Below, one piece after another: positions 7,418 through 13,190 of a DNA stretch of 14,962 nucleotides. The stretch comes from Candidatus Colicola caccequi. Lineage in GTDB: Bacteria > Bacteroidota > Bacteroidia > Bacteroidales > Paludibacteraceae. The notes below the pieces were generated by a model that was not told where the DNA came from, ran no database searches, and worked only from the letters and a program-made list of their open reading frames with translations. Numbering within the stretch: position 1 is the stretch's first letter; each line of letters starts with the position of its first letter. The stretch covers positions 1 to 14,962 of the forward strand of contig JAGHTR010000124.1 of NCBI GenBank assembly GCA_018065205.1, in the 5' to 3' direction. The position numbers and the translations under genes were made by a program.

Positions 7418-8596
7418 TTATCCAAGCATAGTAAGTAATATACCTGCAGCCACAGCGCTGCCGATTACGCCGGCTACGTTGGGACCCATAGCGTGCATCA
7501 GTAGGAAATTAGACGGATCGGCTTTGGCACCTTCCATCTGACTAACACGAGCTGCCATAGGCACAGCACTCACTCCGGCGGAACCGATGAGTGGGTTAAT
7601 CTTATCCTTACTAAAGAGGTTCATGAACTTAGCCAGCAACACTCCTCCGGCGGTACCTAACGAGAAAGCCACGATACCCATACCTAAGATGAGTAATGTC
7701 TTTACACTCAGGAAAGTAACACCGGTAGCGGTAGCTCCTACACTAAGACCAAGGAAGATAACCACGATGTTCATCAAGGCGTTTTGAGCTGTTTGACTCA
7801 AACGATCTACTACACCGCATTCCTTCATCAGGTTACCTAACATCAAGCATCCGATTAGCGGAGCAGCATCAGGTAATACCAGGGCCACAATAGCCGTAAT
7901 GATGATGGGGAAGACAATCTTCTCGGTCTTGCTCACCTTGCGCAACTGCTTCATCTTAATCTTACGTTCTTTCTCGTTAGTCAGCAAACGCATGATGGGC
8001 GGCTGAATAACAGGAACGAGTGCCATATACGAATAAGCAGCAATGGCGATAGGACCTAACAAGTGAGGTGCCAGTTTACTGGTCAGGAAGATAGAGGTAG
8101 GACCATCTGCACCACCGATAATACCTATACTACCGGCTTCGGAAGGGGTGAAACCTACAGCGTTAGCGCAAAGGAATGTAACGAAAATGCCTAATTGCGC
8201 TGCGGCTCCTAACAGGAAACTCTTGGGGTTGGCAATAAGCGGACCGAAATCCGTCATTGCTCCTACTCCGATAAAAATCAAGCAGGGGTACAATCCCGCT
8301 TTTACACCTATATACATAACGTCCAATAGTCCGGCATTCTTCAGAATGGCTCCGTAACTATGGTAGGCATCGGAAGCTGGATCAAGAAACGCTGCCCATA
8401 ACTCCTCATGGAACATGCCGGCCATCGGCAGGTTGGTAAGGAGCATACCAAAGGCTATAGGCAAGAGCAACAACGGCTCGTATTGTTTCTTGATAGCCAA
8501 GTACAACAGGAAGAAGGAGATAAGTAGCATCAGACCCTGCTGCCACGTTATCTGCATAAATCCCATTGACTGGAAAAATTCAAACAGACCATCCAT
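7418..8596 (-). CDS. mmdB: Na+-transporting methylmalonyl-CoA decarboxylase beta subunit
   Basis: A polytopic membrane protein of 392 residues, of the OadB/MmdB/GcdB family. It takes CO2 from carboxybiotin on the carrier and couples decarboxylation to Na+ export. GIIGGADGPTSIFLTSKLAP (158-177) contains the conserved Asp164 essential for Na+ coupling in this family. The C-terminal GPNVAGVIGSAVAAG carries the conserved Asn and Ser. About nine or more hydrophobic segments are seen, with a positively charged cytoplasmic loop at 207-228. A slightly later start (Met11) is possible. The gene lies two bases after the biotin carrier gene. Family members for oxaloacetate and glutaconyl-CoA are similar, but the neighbouring mce gene and the propionyl-CoA-type transferase support methylmalonyl-CoA. 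Confidence 0.95.
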   Translation of the reverse strand: MDGLFEFFQSMGFMQITWQQGLMLLISFFLLYLAIKKQYEPLLLLPIAFGMLLTNLPMAGMFHEELWAAFLDPASDAYHSYGAILKNAGLLDVMYIGVKAGLYPCLIFIGVGAMTDFGPLIANPKSFLLGAAAQLGIFVTFLCANAVGFTPSEAGSIGIIGGADGPTSIFLTSKLAPHLLGPIAIAAYSYMALVPVIQPPIMRLLTNEKERKIKMKQLRKVSKTEKIVFPIIITAIVALVLPDAAPLIGCLMLGNLMKECGVVDRLSQTAQNALMNIVVIFLGLSVGATATGVTFLSVKTLLILGMGIVAFSLGTAGGVLLAKFMNLFSKDKINPLIGSAGVSAVPMAARVSQMEGAKADPSNFLLMHAMGPNVAGVIGSAVAAGILLTMLG

Positions 8597-8598
8597 GA

Positions 8599-9030
8599 TT
8601 AGCCAAGAACTACAAGCACATCATCCTGCATAACTGTTTGACCGGCAGTTACGCAAATTTGTTTAACTGTACCATCGCTTTCTGCTGCGATATCGTTGGC
8701 CATTTTCATACTTTCGAGTTGCAAGAGAACATCACCTTTCTTAACGGCTTGTCCTTCGCTTACCAATACTTTGATGATGGAACCGGGTAGGGGACTAACC
8801 ACTTTGGCTCCACCGGCTACGGGAGCGGCAGCAGCTGCAGCAGCAGCGGCAGGAGCGGCAGCAGGAGCAGCCTTAGGTGCAACAGGGGCAGCCTTAGGCG
8901 CAGCTACTTTCTTCTCGGTTTCTACTTGGTAAGTCTGACCGTTAACGGTTACATTGGCTTTGCCGTTTTCTATTTCTTCCACGGATGCGGTATAGTCCAC
9001 ACCGTTGATTTTAAATTTAAATTCTTTCAT
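8599..9030 (-). CDS. mmdC: Biotin carboxyl carrier subunit of methylmalonyl-CoA decarboxylase
   Basis: 143 residues in three parts: a small N-terminal beta region (1-40), an Ala/Pro hinge (about 43-72, with an almost pure Ala run at 61-69), and a biotinyl domain (75-143). The biotin attachment site is Lys109 in ESMKM, 34 residues before the end, as in most biotin carriers. PLPGSI at 80-85 and GQAVKKGD at 93-100 are the paired conserved turns. The protein carries the carboxyl group from the MmdA transferase to the MmdB membrane pump. The hinge is encoded by an imperfect GCN repeat that could change length by slippage. Preceded by a 172-base gap holding a structured repeat. Confidence 0.96.
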   Translation of the reverse strand: MKEFKFKINGVDYTASVEEIENGKANVTVNGQTYQVETEKKVAAPKAAPVAPKAAPAAAPAAAAAAAAAPVAGGAKVVSPLPGSIIKVLVSEGQAVKKGDVLLQLESMKMANDIAAESDGTVKQICVTAGQTVMQDDVLVVLG

Positions 9031-9123
9031 TGTTGTAATTAATTAGTTTCTTTCCGTCCTTTTTTTATCCTTCCCCCGAAAAAGCTCGTGAGAGGTTTTT
9101 CGGAGAGGAGAGACTTAGGTCGT

Positions 9124-9178
9124 CTATTGATTAAGCCTTGCGGCAATCAATCTTTACGATCCTACTGTCTCGACGACG
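9124..9178 (-). repeat. Structured intergenic element, copy A (upstream of mmdC)
   Basis: Aligns without gaps over 55 bases to 11236-11290 (40 of 55 identical by hand count). It contains ATTGATT (9126-9132) and AATCAAT (9145-9151), a 7-bp stem around a loop that itself can pair GCC with GGC. Adjacent on the mmdC side, 9076-9103 forms a strong 8-bp hairpin (CCGAAAAA with TTTTTCGG), followed by GGAGAGGAG. Read on the minus strand, the block follows the mmdD stop and precedes the mmdC start. It may be a dispersed repeat or an operon-internal RNA element. Confidence 0.6.
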
Positions 9179-9205
9179 TTTACGTTTGCGTTTACGTTTA
9201 CGTTA
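9177..9205. repeat. CGTTTA hexamer repeat at the mmdD stop
   Basis: Four hexamers (CGTTTA, CGTTTG, CGTTTA, CGTTTA) and a partial fifth (CGTTA) run into the stop codon of mmdD. They abut copy A of the structured element. A simple-sequence repeat; function unknown. Confidence 0.8.
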
Positions 9206-9544
9206 AATATTATTCATTCCAAAAATTTTGTCATTCCAAGCAGAGGTATGACCTTTGATTGTTAATTTAGGAGCCTCTATATCATGCACCCCGTAGTAGA
9301 GCGACAGCGCCATTGCTACAGCGGCCATGTCTGCCTCGGATGCCGTTGGTTGCTTAGCCGGCTTTGCCTCTTGCACCGGTGCCTTGGGGGCGTCTTGACT
9401 GCGATCACGCATAATCCAGCCTAAGCCCTTCATGATGTACACAAAGATGAACAACAGCACCAGCACTAGGCAGAAGCCCAGTATAGTAACCATCCATATA
9501 AAACTCCATTCTGCCCCCGTTGGGGTTAATGCAATAAATGTCAT
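9203..9544 (-). CDS. mmdD: Methylmalonyl-CoA decarboxylase gamma/delta subunit (OadG family)
   Basis: 113 residues. A single membrane helix (about 15-39, WSFIWMVTILGFCLVLVLLF and on) is followed by a cytoplasmic tail with a Lys/Pro/Ala-rich linker (50-66) and a short C-terminal block with ASEADMAAVAMALSLYYG. OadG-like subunits anchor the transferase to the membrane pump and help assembly; the sequence is weakly conserved, so the call rests on topology, size and position between mmdA and mmdC. It starts two bases after the mmdA stop. The stop codon is embedded in a CGTTTA repeat, so the last residues may vary between strains. Confidence 0.85.
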   Translation of the reverse strand: MTFIALTPTGAEWSFIWMVTILGFCLVLVLLFIFVYIMKGLGWIMRDRSQDAPKAPVQEAKPAKQPTASEADMAAVAMALSLYYGVHDIEAPKLTIKGHTSAWNDKIFGMNNI

Positions 9545-9546
9545 AA

Positions 9547-11103
9547 TTACAAGGGCAGATTACAATGTTTCTTTGCAGGGTTAGTCAAGCGCTTTGTTTG
9601 CAGTTTCTCAAAGGCGTTGATAATACGTGCGCGAGTGGTGCGCGGTTCAATAACGTCATCGATATAACCACGATTAGCGGCTTGATAAGGACTGGCAAAC
9701 AGATCCTTATACTCTGCTTCTTTTTCGGCAATGAATTTCTTTTTCTCCTCAGGATCTTCAATCGTCTTGAGCACTTTAGCTTGCAGCACGCCTACGGCAC
9801 CGCTGGCACCCATAACGGCGATTTCTGCGTTTGGCCATGAGTAGCACATATCGCCACGGAGTTGTTTGCAGCTCATTACGATATGACTTCCACCGTAGCT
9901 CTTACGGATAGTAATAGTAACCTTAGGAACGGTAGCCTCGCCGTATGCGAACATCAGTTTAGCTCCGTGATCGATAATACCTGCGTACTCTTGTCCCGTA
10001 CCGCATAAGAAGCCCGGAACATCTACGAGGGTCAGAATCTGAATGTTGAAGGCGTCGCAGAAGCGTACGAAGCGGGCAGCTTTACGGCTGGCATCGCAGT
10101 CTAATACACCGGCTAACCAACTTGGTTGGTTGGCAATAATACCTGTGGAACGGCCATTGAAGTGAGCAAAACCGCAGATAATATTCTTGGCATAGTCTTT
10201 ATGCACTTCAAAGAAATCACCATCATCTACAATCAGGTTGATGATTTCGTGCATATCGTATGGCTTGTTAGGATCGTTAGGAACGATGTCGTTCAGACCG
10301 TCTTCCATTCGCATTGGGTCGTCGTTGGTGGGAACAATAGGAGCCTCCTCCATGTTGTTTTGTGGAATGAAGCTAACCAGTTTACGAACCATAGCCATAG
10401 CCTCTTCTTCGGTAGGAGCTACAAAGTGAGTAACACCGGACTTGCTGGCGTGAATCTTAGCGCCACCTAATTGTTCTACGGTTACATCTTCACCTGTTAC
10501 ACTCTTAACTACCTTCGGACCGGTAATGAACATATAACTGTTCTGCTCGGTCATCATGATGAAGTCGGTCAATGCAGGACTATATACGGCACCTCCGGCG
10601 CAGGGGCCAAAGATAACGCTGATTTGAGGAACTACACCGGAAGCCAGGATGTTACGCTCGAAGATTTCTGCGTAACCGGCTAAGGCGCAAGCACCTTCCT
10701 GAATACGTGCTCCACCGGAGTCGTTCAAACCGATGATAGGTGCACCTAATTTCATGGCTTGGTCCATGACGTTGCATATCTTAAGGGCCATTGTTTCACT
10801 CAGCGAACCACCAATAACGGTTGCGTCCTGAGCAAAGACGAATACCAAACGGCCATCGATTGTACCTGAACCAACAGCTACGCCGTCACCCAGGAACACT
10901 TTCTTATCCATTCCGAAGTCGTGGCAACGGTGGGTAAGGAACATATTAACTTCTTCGAACGAACCTTCGTCCAGAAGCATATTGATACGCTCGCGGCAAG
11001 TGTAGCAACCTTTAGCATGATGCTTTTCTACGGCTGCTTCTCCGCCTCCGGCCATAGCCTTGGCGCGGCAATCCACGAGCTTTTGCATTTTCTCTGAATC
11101 CAT
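9547..11103 (-). CDS. mmdA: Methylmalonyl-CoA decarboxylase alpha subunit (carboxyltransferase)
   Basis: 518 residues, the usual length for the PccB/MmdA carboxyltransferase family. It moves the carboxyl group of methylmalonyl-CoA to biotin on MmdC, releasing propionyl-CoA. Both crotonase-like halves are complete. In the first, GGARIQEG (130-137) and GPCAGGAVYSPALTD (166-180) form oxyanion and acyl-CoA sites. In the second, ANQPSWLAGVLD, VDVPGFLCGTGQEY and KSYGGSHIVMSCKQLRGD are present. An acyl-CoA carboxylase beta chain would look alike; the adjoining mmdD, mmdC and mmdB genes and the lack of a biotin carboxylase gene favour the decarboxylase. Small oddity: CYTCRER near 33-39, where relatives often have TARER. 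Confidence 0.95.
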   Translation of the reverse strand: MDSEKMQKLVDCRAKAMAGGGEAAVEKHHAKGCYTCRERINMLLDEGSFEEVNMFLTHRCHDFGMDKKVFLGDGVAVGSGTIDGRLVFVFAQDATVIGGSLSETMALKICNVMDQAMKLGAPIIGLNDSGGARIQEGACALAGYAEIFERNILASGVVPQISVIFGPCAGGAVYSPALTDFIMMTEQNSYMFITGPKVVKSVTGEDVTVEQLGGAKIHASKSGVTHFVAPTEEEAMAMVRKLVSFIPQNNMEEAPIVPTNDDPMRMEDGLNDIVPNDPNKPYDMHEIINLIVDDGDFFEVHKDYAKNIICGFAHFNGRSTGIIANQPSWLAGVLDCDASRKAARFVRFCDAFNIQILTLVDVPGFLCGTGQEYAGIIDHGAKLMFAYGEATVPKVTITIRKSYGGSHIVMSCKQLRGDMCYSWPNAEIAVMGASGAVGVLQAKVLKTIEDPEEKKKFIAEKEAEYKDLFASPYQAANRGYIDDVIEPRTTRARIINAFEKLQTKRLTNPAKKHCNLPL

Positions 11104-11273
11104 AATTCTAAATTAGTTTTCTTTGTTTCTCGTTTCTTCTTTCTTGGCTGATATGTACCATAAGTGCGCCTTCGCACTATTCTCTCTACCCGAAGAGGTG
11201 CTTGCACCGATGAGGAGAGGAGGAGCATAATTCGCCTGTTGATTAAACGGAGTGGCAATCAACCTTTGCGAAA
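11104..11273 (-). other. mce-mmdA intergenic leader with several hairpins
   Basis: 170 bases with no gene. Hairpins: AGTGCG/CGCACT (11163-11178, loop CCTT), GGTG/CACC (11197-11208, loop CTTG) inside a wider CTCTC/GAGAG pairing, and GTTGATT/AATCAAC within 11236-11264. The start-proximal AATTAGTTTTCTTT resembles the same position before mmdC (AATTAGTTTCTTT). None is followed by a T run on the minus strand, so they look like leader or processing structures, not terminators. Confidence 0.55.
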
Positions 11274-11290
11274 TTATTGCTCCGACGACG
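11236..11290 (-). repeat. Structured intergenic element, copy B (mce end / upstream of mmdA)
   Basis: Gap-free counterpart of 9124-9178. The 7-bp stem is GTTGATT (11238-11244) with AATCAAC (11257-11263). Compared with copy A, one A-T pair has become G-C on both sides, a compensatory change. The element's CGACGACG end lies inside mce and encodes its serine run. Confidence 0.6.
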
Positions 11291-11702
11291 ACGACGGCTG
11301 CTCGCAAATTTCTGTCAGCACTCCCTTCGTGCTCTTCGGATGCAAGAAAGCAATCATCAGGTTCTCTGCACCTTTGCGAGGCTTGAGGTCAATCAGTTGG
11401 ATGCCGGCAGCTTCTGCCTCTTTGAGGGCTTCTTCTACACTTTCTACGTTGAAGGCAACGTGATGTACGCCGCCGCGGCCGCCGTTCTTCTCGATGAACT
11501 TAGCGATAGTTGATTCGGGGCAAGTGGGCTCTAACAGCTCAATCTTAGTTTGTCCGACTTTGAAGAATGCTGTACGCACTTTTTGGTCGGCTACTTCTTC
11601 AATGGAGTAGCACTTGTTACCGGTTAAAAACTCGAAGAAAGGCATTGCCTCTTCTAAACTTGTTACAGCGATTCCTAAATGCTCGATATGAGTAGGTTTC
11701 AT
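11274..11702 (-). CDS. mce: Methylmalonyl-CoA epimerase
   Basis: 142 residues of the glyoxalase/VOC fold with two beta-alpha-beta-beta-beta modules. It interconverts (R)- and (S)-methylmalonyl-CoA, supplying the decarboxylase from the mutase product. Recognisable parts are THIEHLGIAV at the start, KIELLEP, GGRGGVHHVAF with the metal-binding His, and GVLTEICE near the end with the metal-binding Glu. The chosen Met gives the normal start; an in-frame ATG 36 codons upstream would include the -7 region. Odd: relatives generally stop at or just after the ELCE/EICE motif, whereas this one adds QPSSSSEQ, encoded by the CGACGACG end of repeat copy B. It is the first gene of the mmd operon, followed by a 170-base leader to mmdA. 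Confidence 0.95.
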   Translation of the reverse strand: MKPTHIEHLGIAVTSLEEAMPFFEFLTGNKCYSIEEVADQKVRTAFFKVGQTKIELLEPTCPESTIAKFIEKNGGRGGVHHVAFNVESVEEALKEAEAAGIQLIDLKPRKGAENLMIAFLHPKSTKGVLTEICEQPSSSSEQ

Positions 11703-11807
11703 TGTTGTTGTGATTTGTGGCCCTGGACTCGGGGATACTAATTCCTTTTCTCCTTGCTCAAAGACCTGGTTAAACATATAATTTTTTGGAAAATCCAAAT
11801 TTGGTGA

Positions 11808-11839
11808 CAAAGGTACAACAAAAATTTGGAATACGCAAA
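11808..11839 (-). promoter_or_regulatory. Promoter of the mce-mmd operon
   Basis: Minus-strand -7 box TACCTTTG (11808-11815) and -33 TTTG (11836-11839) with 20 bases between, a close Bacteroidota consensus match. Predicted transcript start is near 11800, leaving a leader of about 100 bases. It is surrounded by symmetry: palindrome CCAAATTTGG (11795-11804) next to the -7 box and GCAAATTTATTTGC (11835-11848) over the -33 box, both possible operators. Confidence 0.75.
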
Positions 11840-11993
11840 TTTATTTGCATTTTTTAGGCAAAAAGATAGATTTATCTATCTAAATAGACGTGTTTTTGTC
11901 TTCTGTTAGGAGTTTACTCATAAAAAGAAGATAAAACAGGGCTATTGAAAGGCGTCTGCTGTTTAGCCTAAAAAAAGCAAATCCTTGCGTATT

Positions 11994-12085
11994 TTAATAA
12001 GGACGAGGACTACCATTCCGGAATCTCCGTTCTTCTGCGCCTTTCTTATTAACAACGTATTAGCGTTGTAAGAGCGTTTAGCTCT
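11994..12085. other. Cluster of three stem-loops, possible structured RNA
   Basis: An 8-bp stem (11994-12001 with 12045-12052) encloses further pairing and the 10-bp palindrome at 12015-12024. Two short perfect hairpins follow directly at 12052-12069 and 12071-12085. The strand and any promoter are unclear, so an RNA gene is only a possibility. Confidence 0.35.
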
Positions 12086-12172
12086 GGTTATTTGTTGAGT
12101 TTGATATTGGATAGGAAGCTTGCTTACTGATACAATAGAAAATCAATAAATTAATAAGAAAATAATTTCTGT

Positions 12173-12190
12173 GTAGTCTGCGTAGTCTGC
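12173..12190. repeat. Tandem 9-bp repeat (2 copies)
   Basis: GTAGTCTGC occurs twice head to tail, followed by GGGAGAC. Short simple repeat; no function seen. Confidence 0.85.
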
Positions 12191-12234
12191 GGGAGACAAA
12201 AATTCAAATTATGCTCAAAAACATATAACTTTTT

Positions 12235-12266
12235 CTTGCATATATCATTTCCTTTTTGTAACTTTG
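12235..12266 (+). promoter_or_regulatory. Orphan Bacteroidota-type promoter
   Basis: TAACTTTG (12259-12266) with TTG at 12236-12238, 20 bases between. The downstream GCAGCC resembles the toxin-antitoxin promoter at 12555-12586. The only frame close behind it is 16 codons (12285-12335). It may drive a small RNA, a decayed gene, or read through into the toxin-antitoxin pair. Confidence 0.55.
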
Positions 12267-12365
12267 CAGCCGAATTTACATAAAATGTATTCCCATGTAA
12301 GACCTTGTAGTAACCAAAATTTACCAAAATTGTGACATTTTGATATTTTGAGATGAGGGAAGGAT

Positions 12366-12398
12366 CAGGCAACGGTCAGGCAAGGGTCAGGCAAGGAT
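12366..12398. repeat. Tandem 11-bp repeat (3 copies)
   Basis: CAGGCAACGGT, CAGGCAAGGGT and CAGGCAAGGAT follow one another without gap. Low-copy simple repeat; copies differ at one or two bases. Confidence 0.85.
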
Positions 12399-12504
12399 GA
12401 CTATCAAAATTGCGATTATCATTTTGCTACTCAAAACGCCCTTTTCTGTGCAAAGTGTCACAAATGCAATAAAATGAATTTTATTCTAAAAGACGAAAAC
12501 TAAC

Positions 12505-12532
12505 CGTGCATTGTGCATCGTGCACCGTGAAC
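12505..12532. repeat. Tandem 7-bp repeat (4 copies)
   Basis: CGTGCAT, TGTGCAT, CGTGCAC and CGTGAAC follow one another without gap. It ends 22 bases before the -33 box of the toxin-antitoxin promoter, close enough to affect it. Confidence 0.8.
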
Positions 12533-12554
12533 CAAATAAATTTTTTCTTAAATA

Positions 12555-12586
12555 GTTGCAGATATAAAATATTTTTTGTACCTTTG
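12555..12586 (+). promoter_or_regulatory. Promoter of the toxin-antitoxin operon
   Basis: -7 box TACCTTTG (12579-12586), -33 GTTG (12555-12558), spacer 20 bases. Leader to the ATG at 12609 is about 15 bases after the likely start site. Confidence 0.72.
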
Positions 12587-12608
12587 CAGCCACAAATAAA
12601 ATACGATT

Positions 12609-12848
12609 ATGAGCGCAACCCAAATGAGAACTGCTTTGCTGCAGAATTTATCACCCTATTTAAATGATGTTCAGGCAATGCAACAAATCAATGCATTTGT
12701 CGTCAATATGTGTGCACCTGCTCCGTGTGAATATCTTGTTACCGAGGCGCAGCAACGTGTAGAGGCGGCCGCCAGTCGAGCTATGGCTGGTGATCATGGT
12801 AAGTCTAATGCTGATTTCAAATCTCAAGTGCGCTCATGGTACAAGTAA
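12609..12848 (+). CDS. Putative antitoxin of a RelE/ParE-type pair
   Basis: 79 residues, no named motif that I can recognise. It is predicted mostly helical, with a leucine-rich N-terminus (MRTALLQNLSPYLNDV, 6-21) and a charged or aromatic C-terminal tail (HGKSNADFKSQVRSWYK). Small helical proteins of this kind, with an N-terminal segment like this one, sit directly before RelE/ParE toxins in Bacteroidota. The call rests on size, its own promoter, and a 13-base overlap with the toxin gene, which suggests coupled translation. Usual behaviour in such pairs would be to bind the toxin and repress the promoter. Two cysteines (50, 55) flank an Ala-Pro turn. Confidence 0.72.
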   Translation: MSATQMRTALLQNLSPYLNDVQAMQQINAFVVNMCAPAPCEYLVTEAQQRVEAAASRAMAGDHGKSNADFKSQVRSWYK

Positions 12849-13156
12849 ACTGGTCGTTGGAGGCGCAGGAAGATGTGTTTAATATCTTTCAGTATTGGTC
12901 ACAGTTTACCATTGAGTACGCCCGAAATTTAATGGAGGAAATGTTCTCATTGACCGACTTGTTGGAACTTACACCTTCGATGGGAGCAATTGAAACTTCT
13001 TTCAAGAACCCTAAACATGAATATCGATTCCTCGTTATTCAGAAAAGATATAAGGTGGTCTATATGTATGAGAATAATGTGTGTGACATTCTTATCGTTT
13101 GGGATTGCCGTCGTAACCCACAGTTGCTTAAAACACGAATACGAAAAAATAATTAA
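12836..13156 (+). CDS. RelE/ParE-family toxin
   Basis: 106 residues with the fold pattern of RelE/ParE toxins. There is a first strand and helix VNWSLEAQEDVFNIFQYWSQ (4-23), a second helix with ARNLMEEMF, TPSMGAIE (about 52-59, the conserved P-x-x-G turn), then the beta core YRFLVIQKRYKVVYMYENN and the last strand CDILIVWDCRRNPQ. The C-terminal RRNP is typical of the ParE side. RelE members cut mRNA on the ribosome and ParE members poison gyrase; sequence alone does not decide which applies. It starts within the last codons of the antitoxin gene. The genes are AT-richer than the mmd operon by eye, in line with mobility of such modules. Confidence 0.85.
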   Translation: MVQVNWSLEAQEDVFNIFQYWSQFTIEYARNLMEEMFSLTDLLELTPSMGAIETSFKNPKHEYRFLVIQKRYKVVYMYENNVCDILIVWDCRRNPQLLKTRIRKNN

Positions 13157-13190
13157 CCCAAATTATTAACCCTTTAAAAAAATTACGCGT

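Larger units (their letters stand above)
11840..12608. other. Long intergenic region without a convincing gene
   Basis: Holds hairpins at 11864-11881 (AGATAGA/TCTATCT, loop TTTA), a nested structure at 11994-12052 (TTAATAAG/CTTATTAA enclosing palindrome ATTCCGGAAT), ACAACG/CGTTGT (12052-12069) and AGAGC/GCTCT (12071-12085). It also holds short tandem repeats and two plus-strand promoters. Open frames here are short, overlap the repeats and lack family features. No tRNA or known riboswitch was recognised. Confidence 0.7.

Noticed and set aside
8696..8932. Alanine-rich open frame on the plus strand opposite mmdC
   Set aside because: It is a mirror of the GC-rich hinge and biotinyl coding sequence; no start signal and no family features.
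7418..11103. Oxaloacetate or glutaconyl-CoA decarboxylase instead of methylmalonyl-CoA decarboxylase
   Set aside because: The transferase is of the PccB type, not the OadA type, and the operon begins with methylmalonyl-CoA epimerase. Glutaconyl-CoA use is not excluded by sequence alone but fits the context less well.
11163..11208. Intrinsic terminator after mce
   Set aside because: The hairpins are short and no T run follows them on the minus strand; mmdA needs to be read through from the upstream promoter.
11703..11810. In-frame N-terminal extension of mce
   Set aside because: It runs into the promoter -7 box, and methylmalonyl-CoA epimerases begin with the THIEHLGIAV strand.
12285..12335. 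16-codon frame behind the orphan promoter
   Set aside because: Too short to support as a gene from one sequence; kept only as a note to the promoter.
12151..12372. 73-codon open frame on the minus strand in the intergenic region
   Set aside because: It crosses the tandem repeat and the orphan promoter, has no recognisable motif, and no promoter of its own was seen.
12366..12532. CRISPR-like array
   Set aside because: Units are 7-11 bases and directly adjacent with no spacers; no cas genes nearby.
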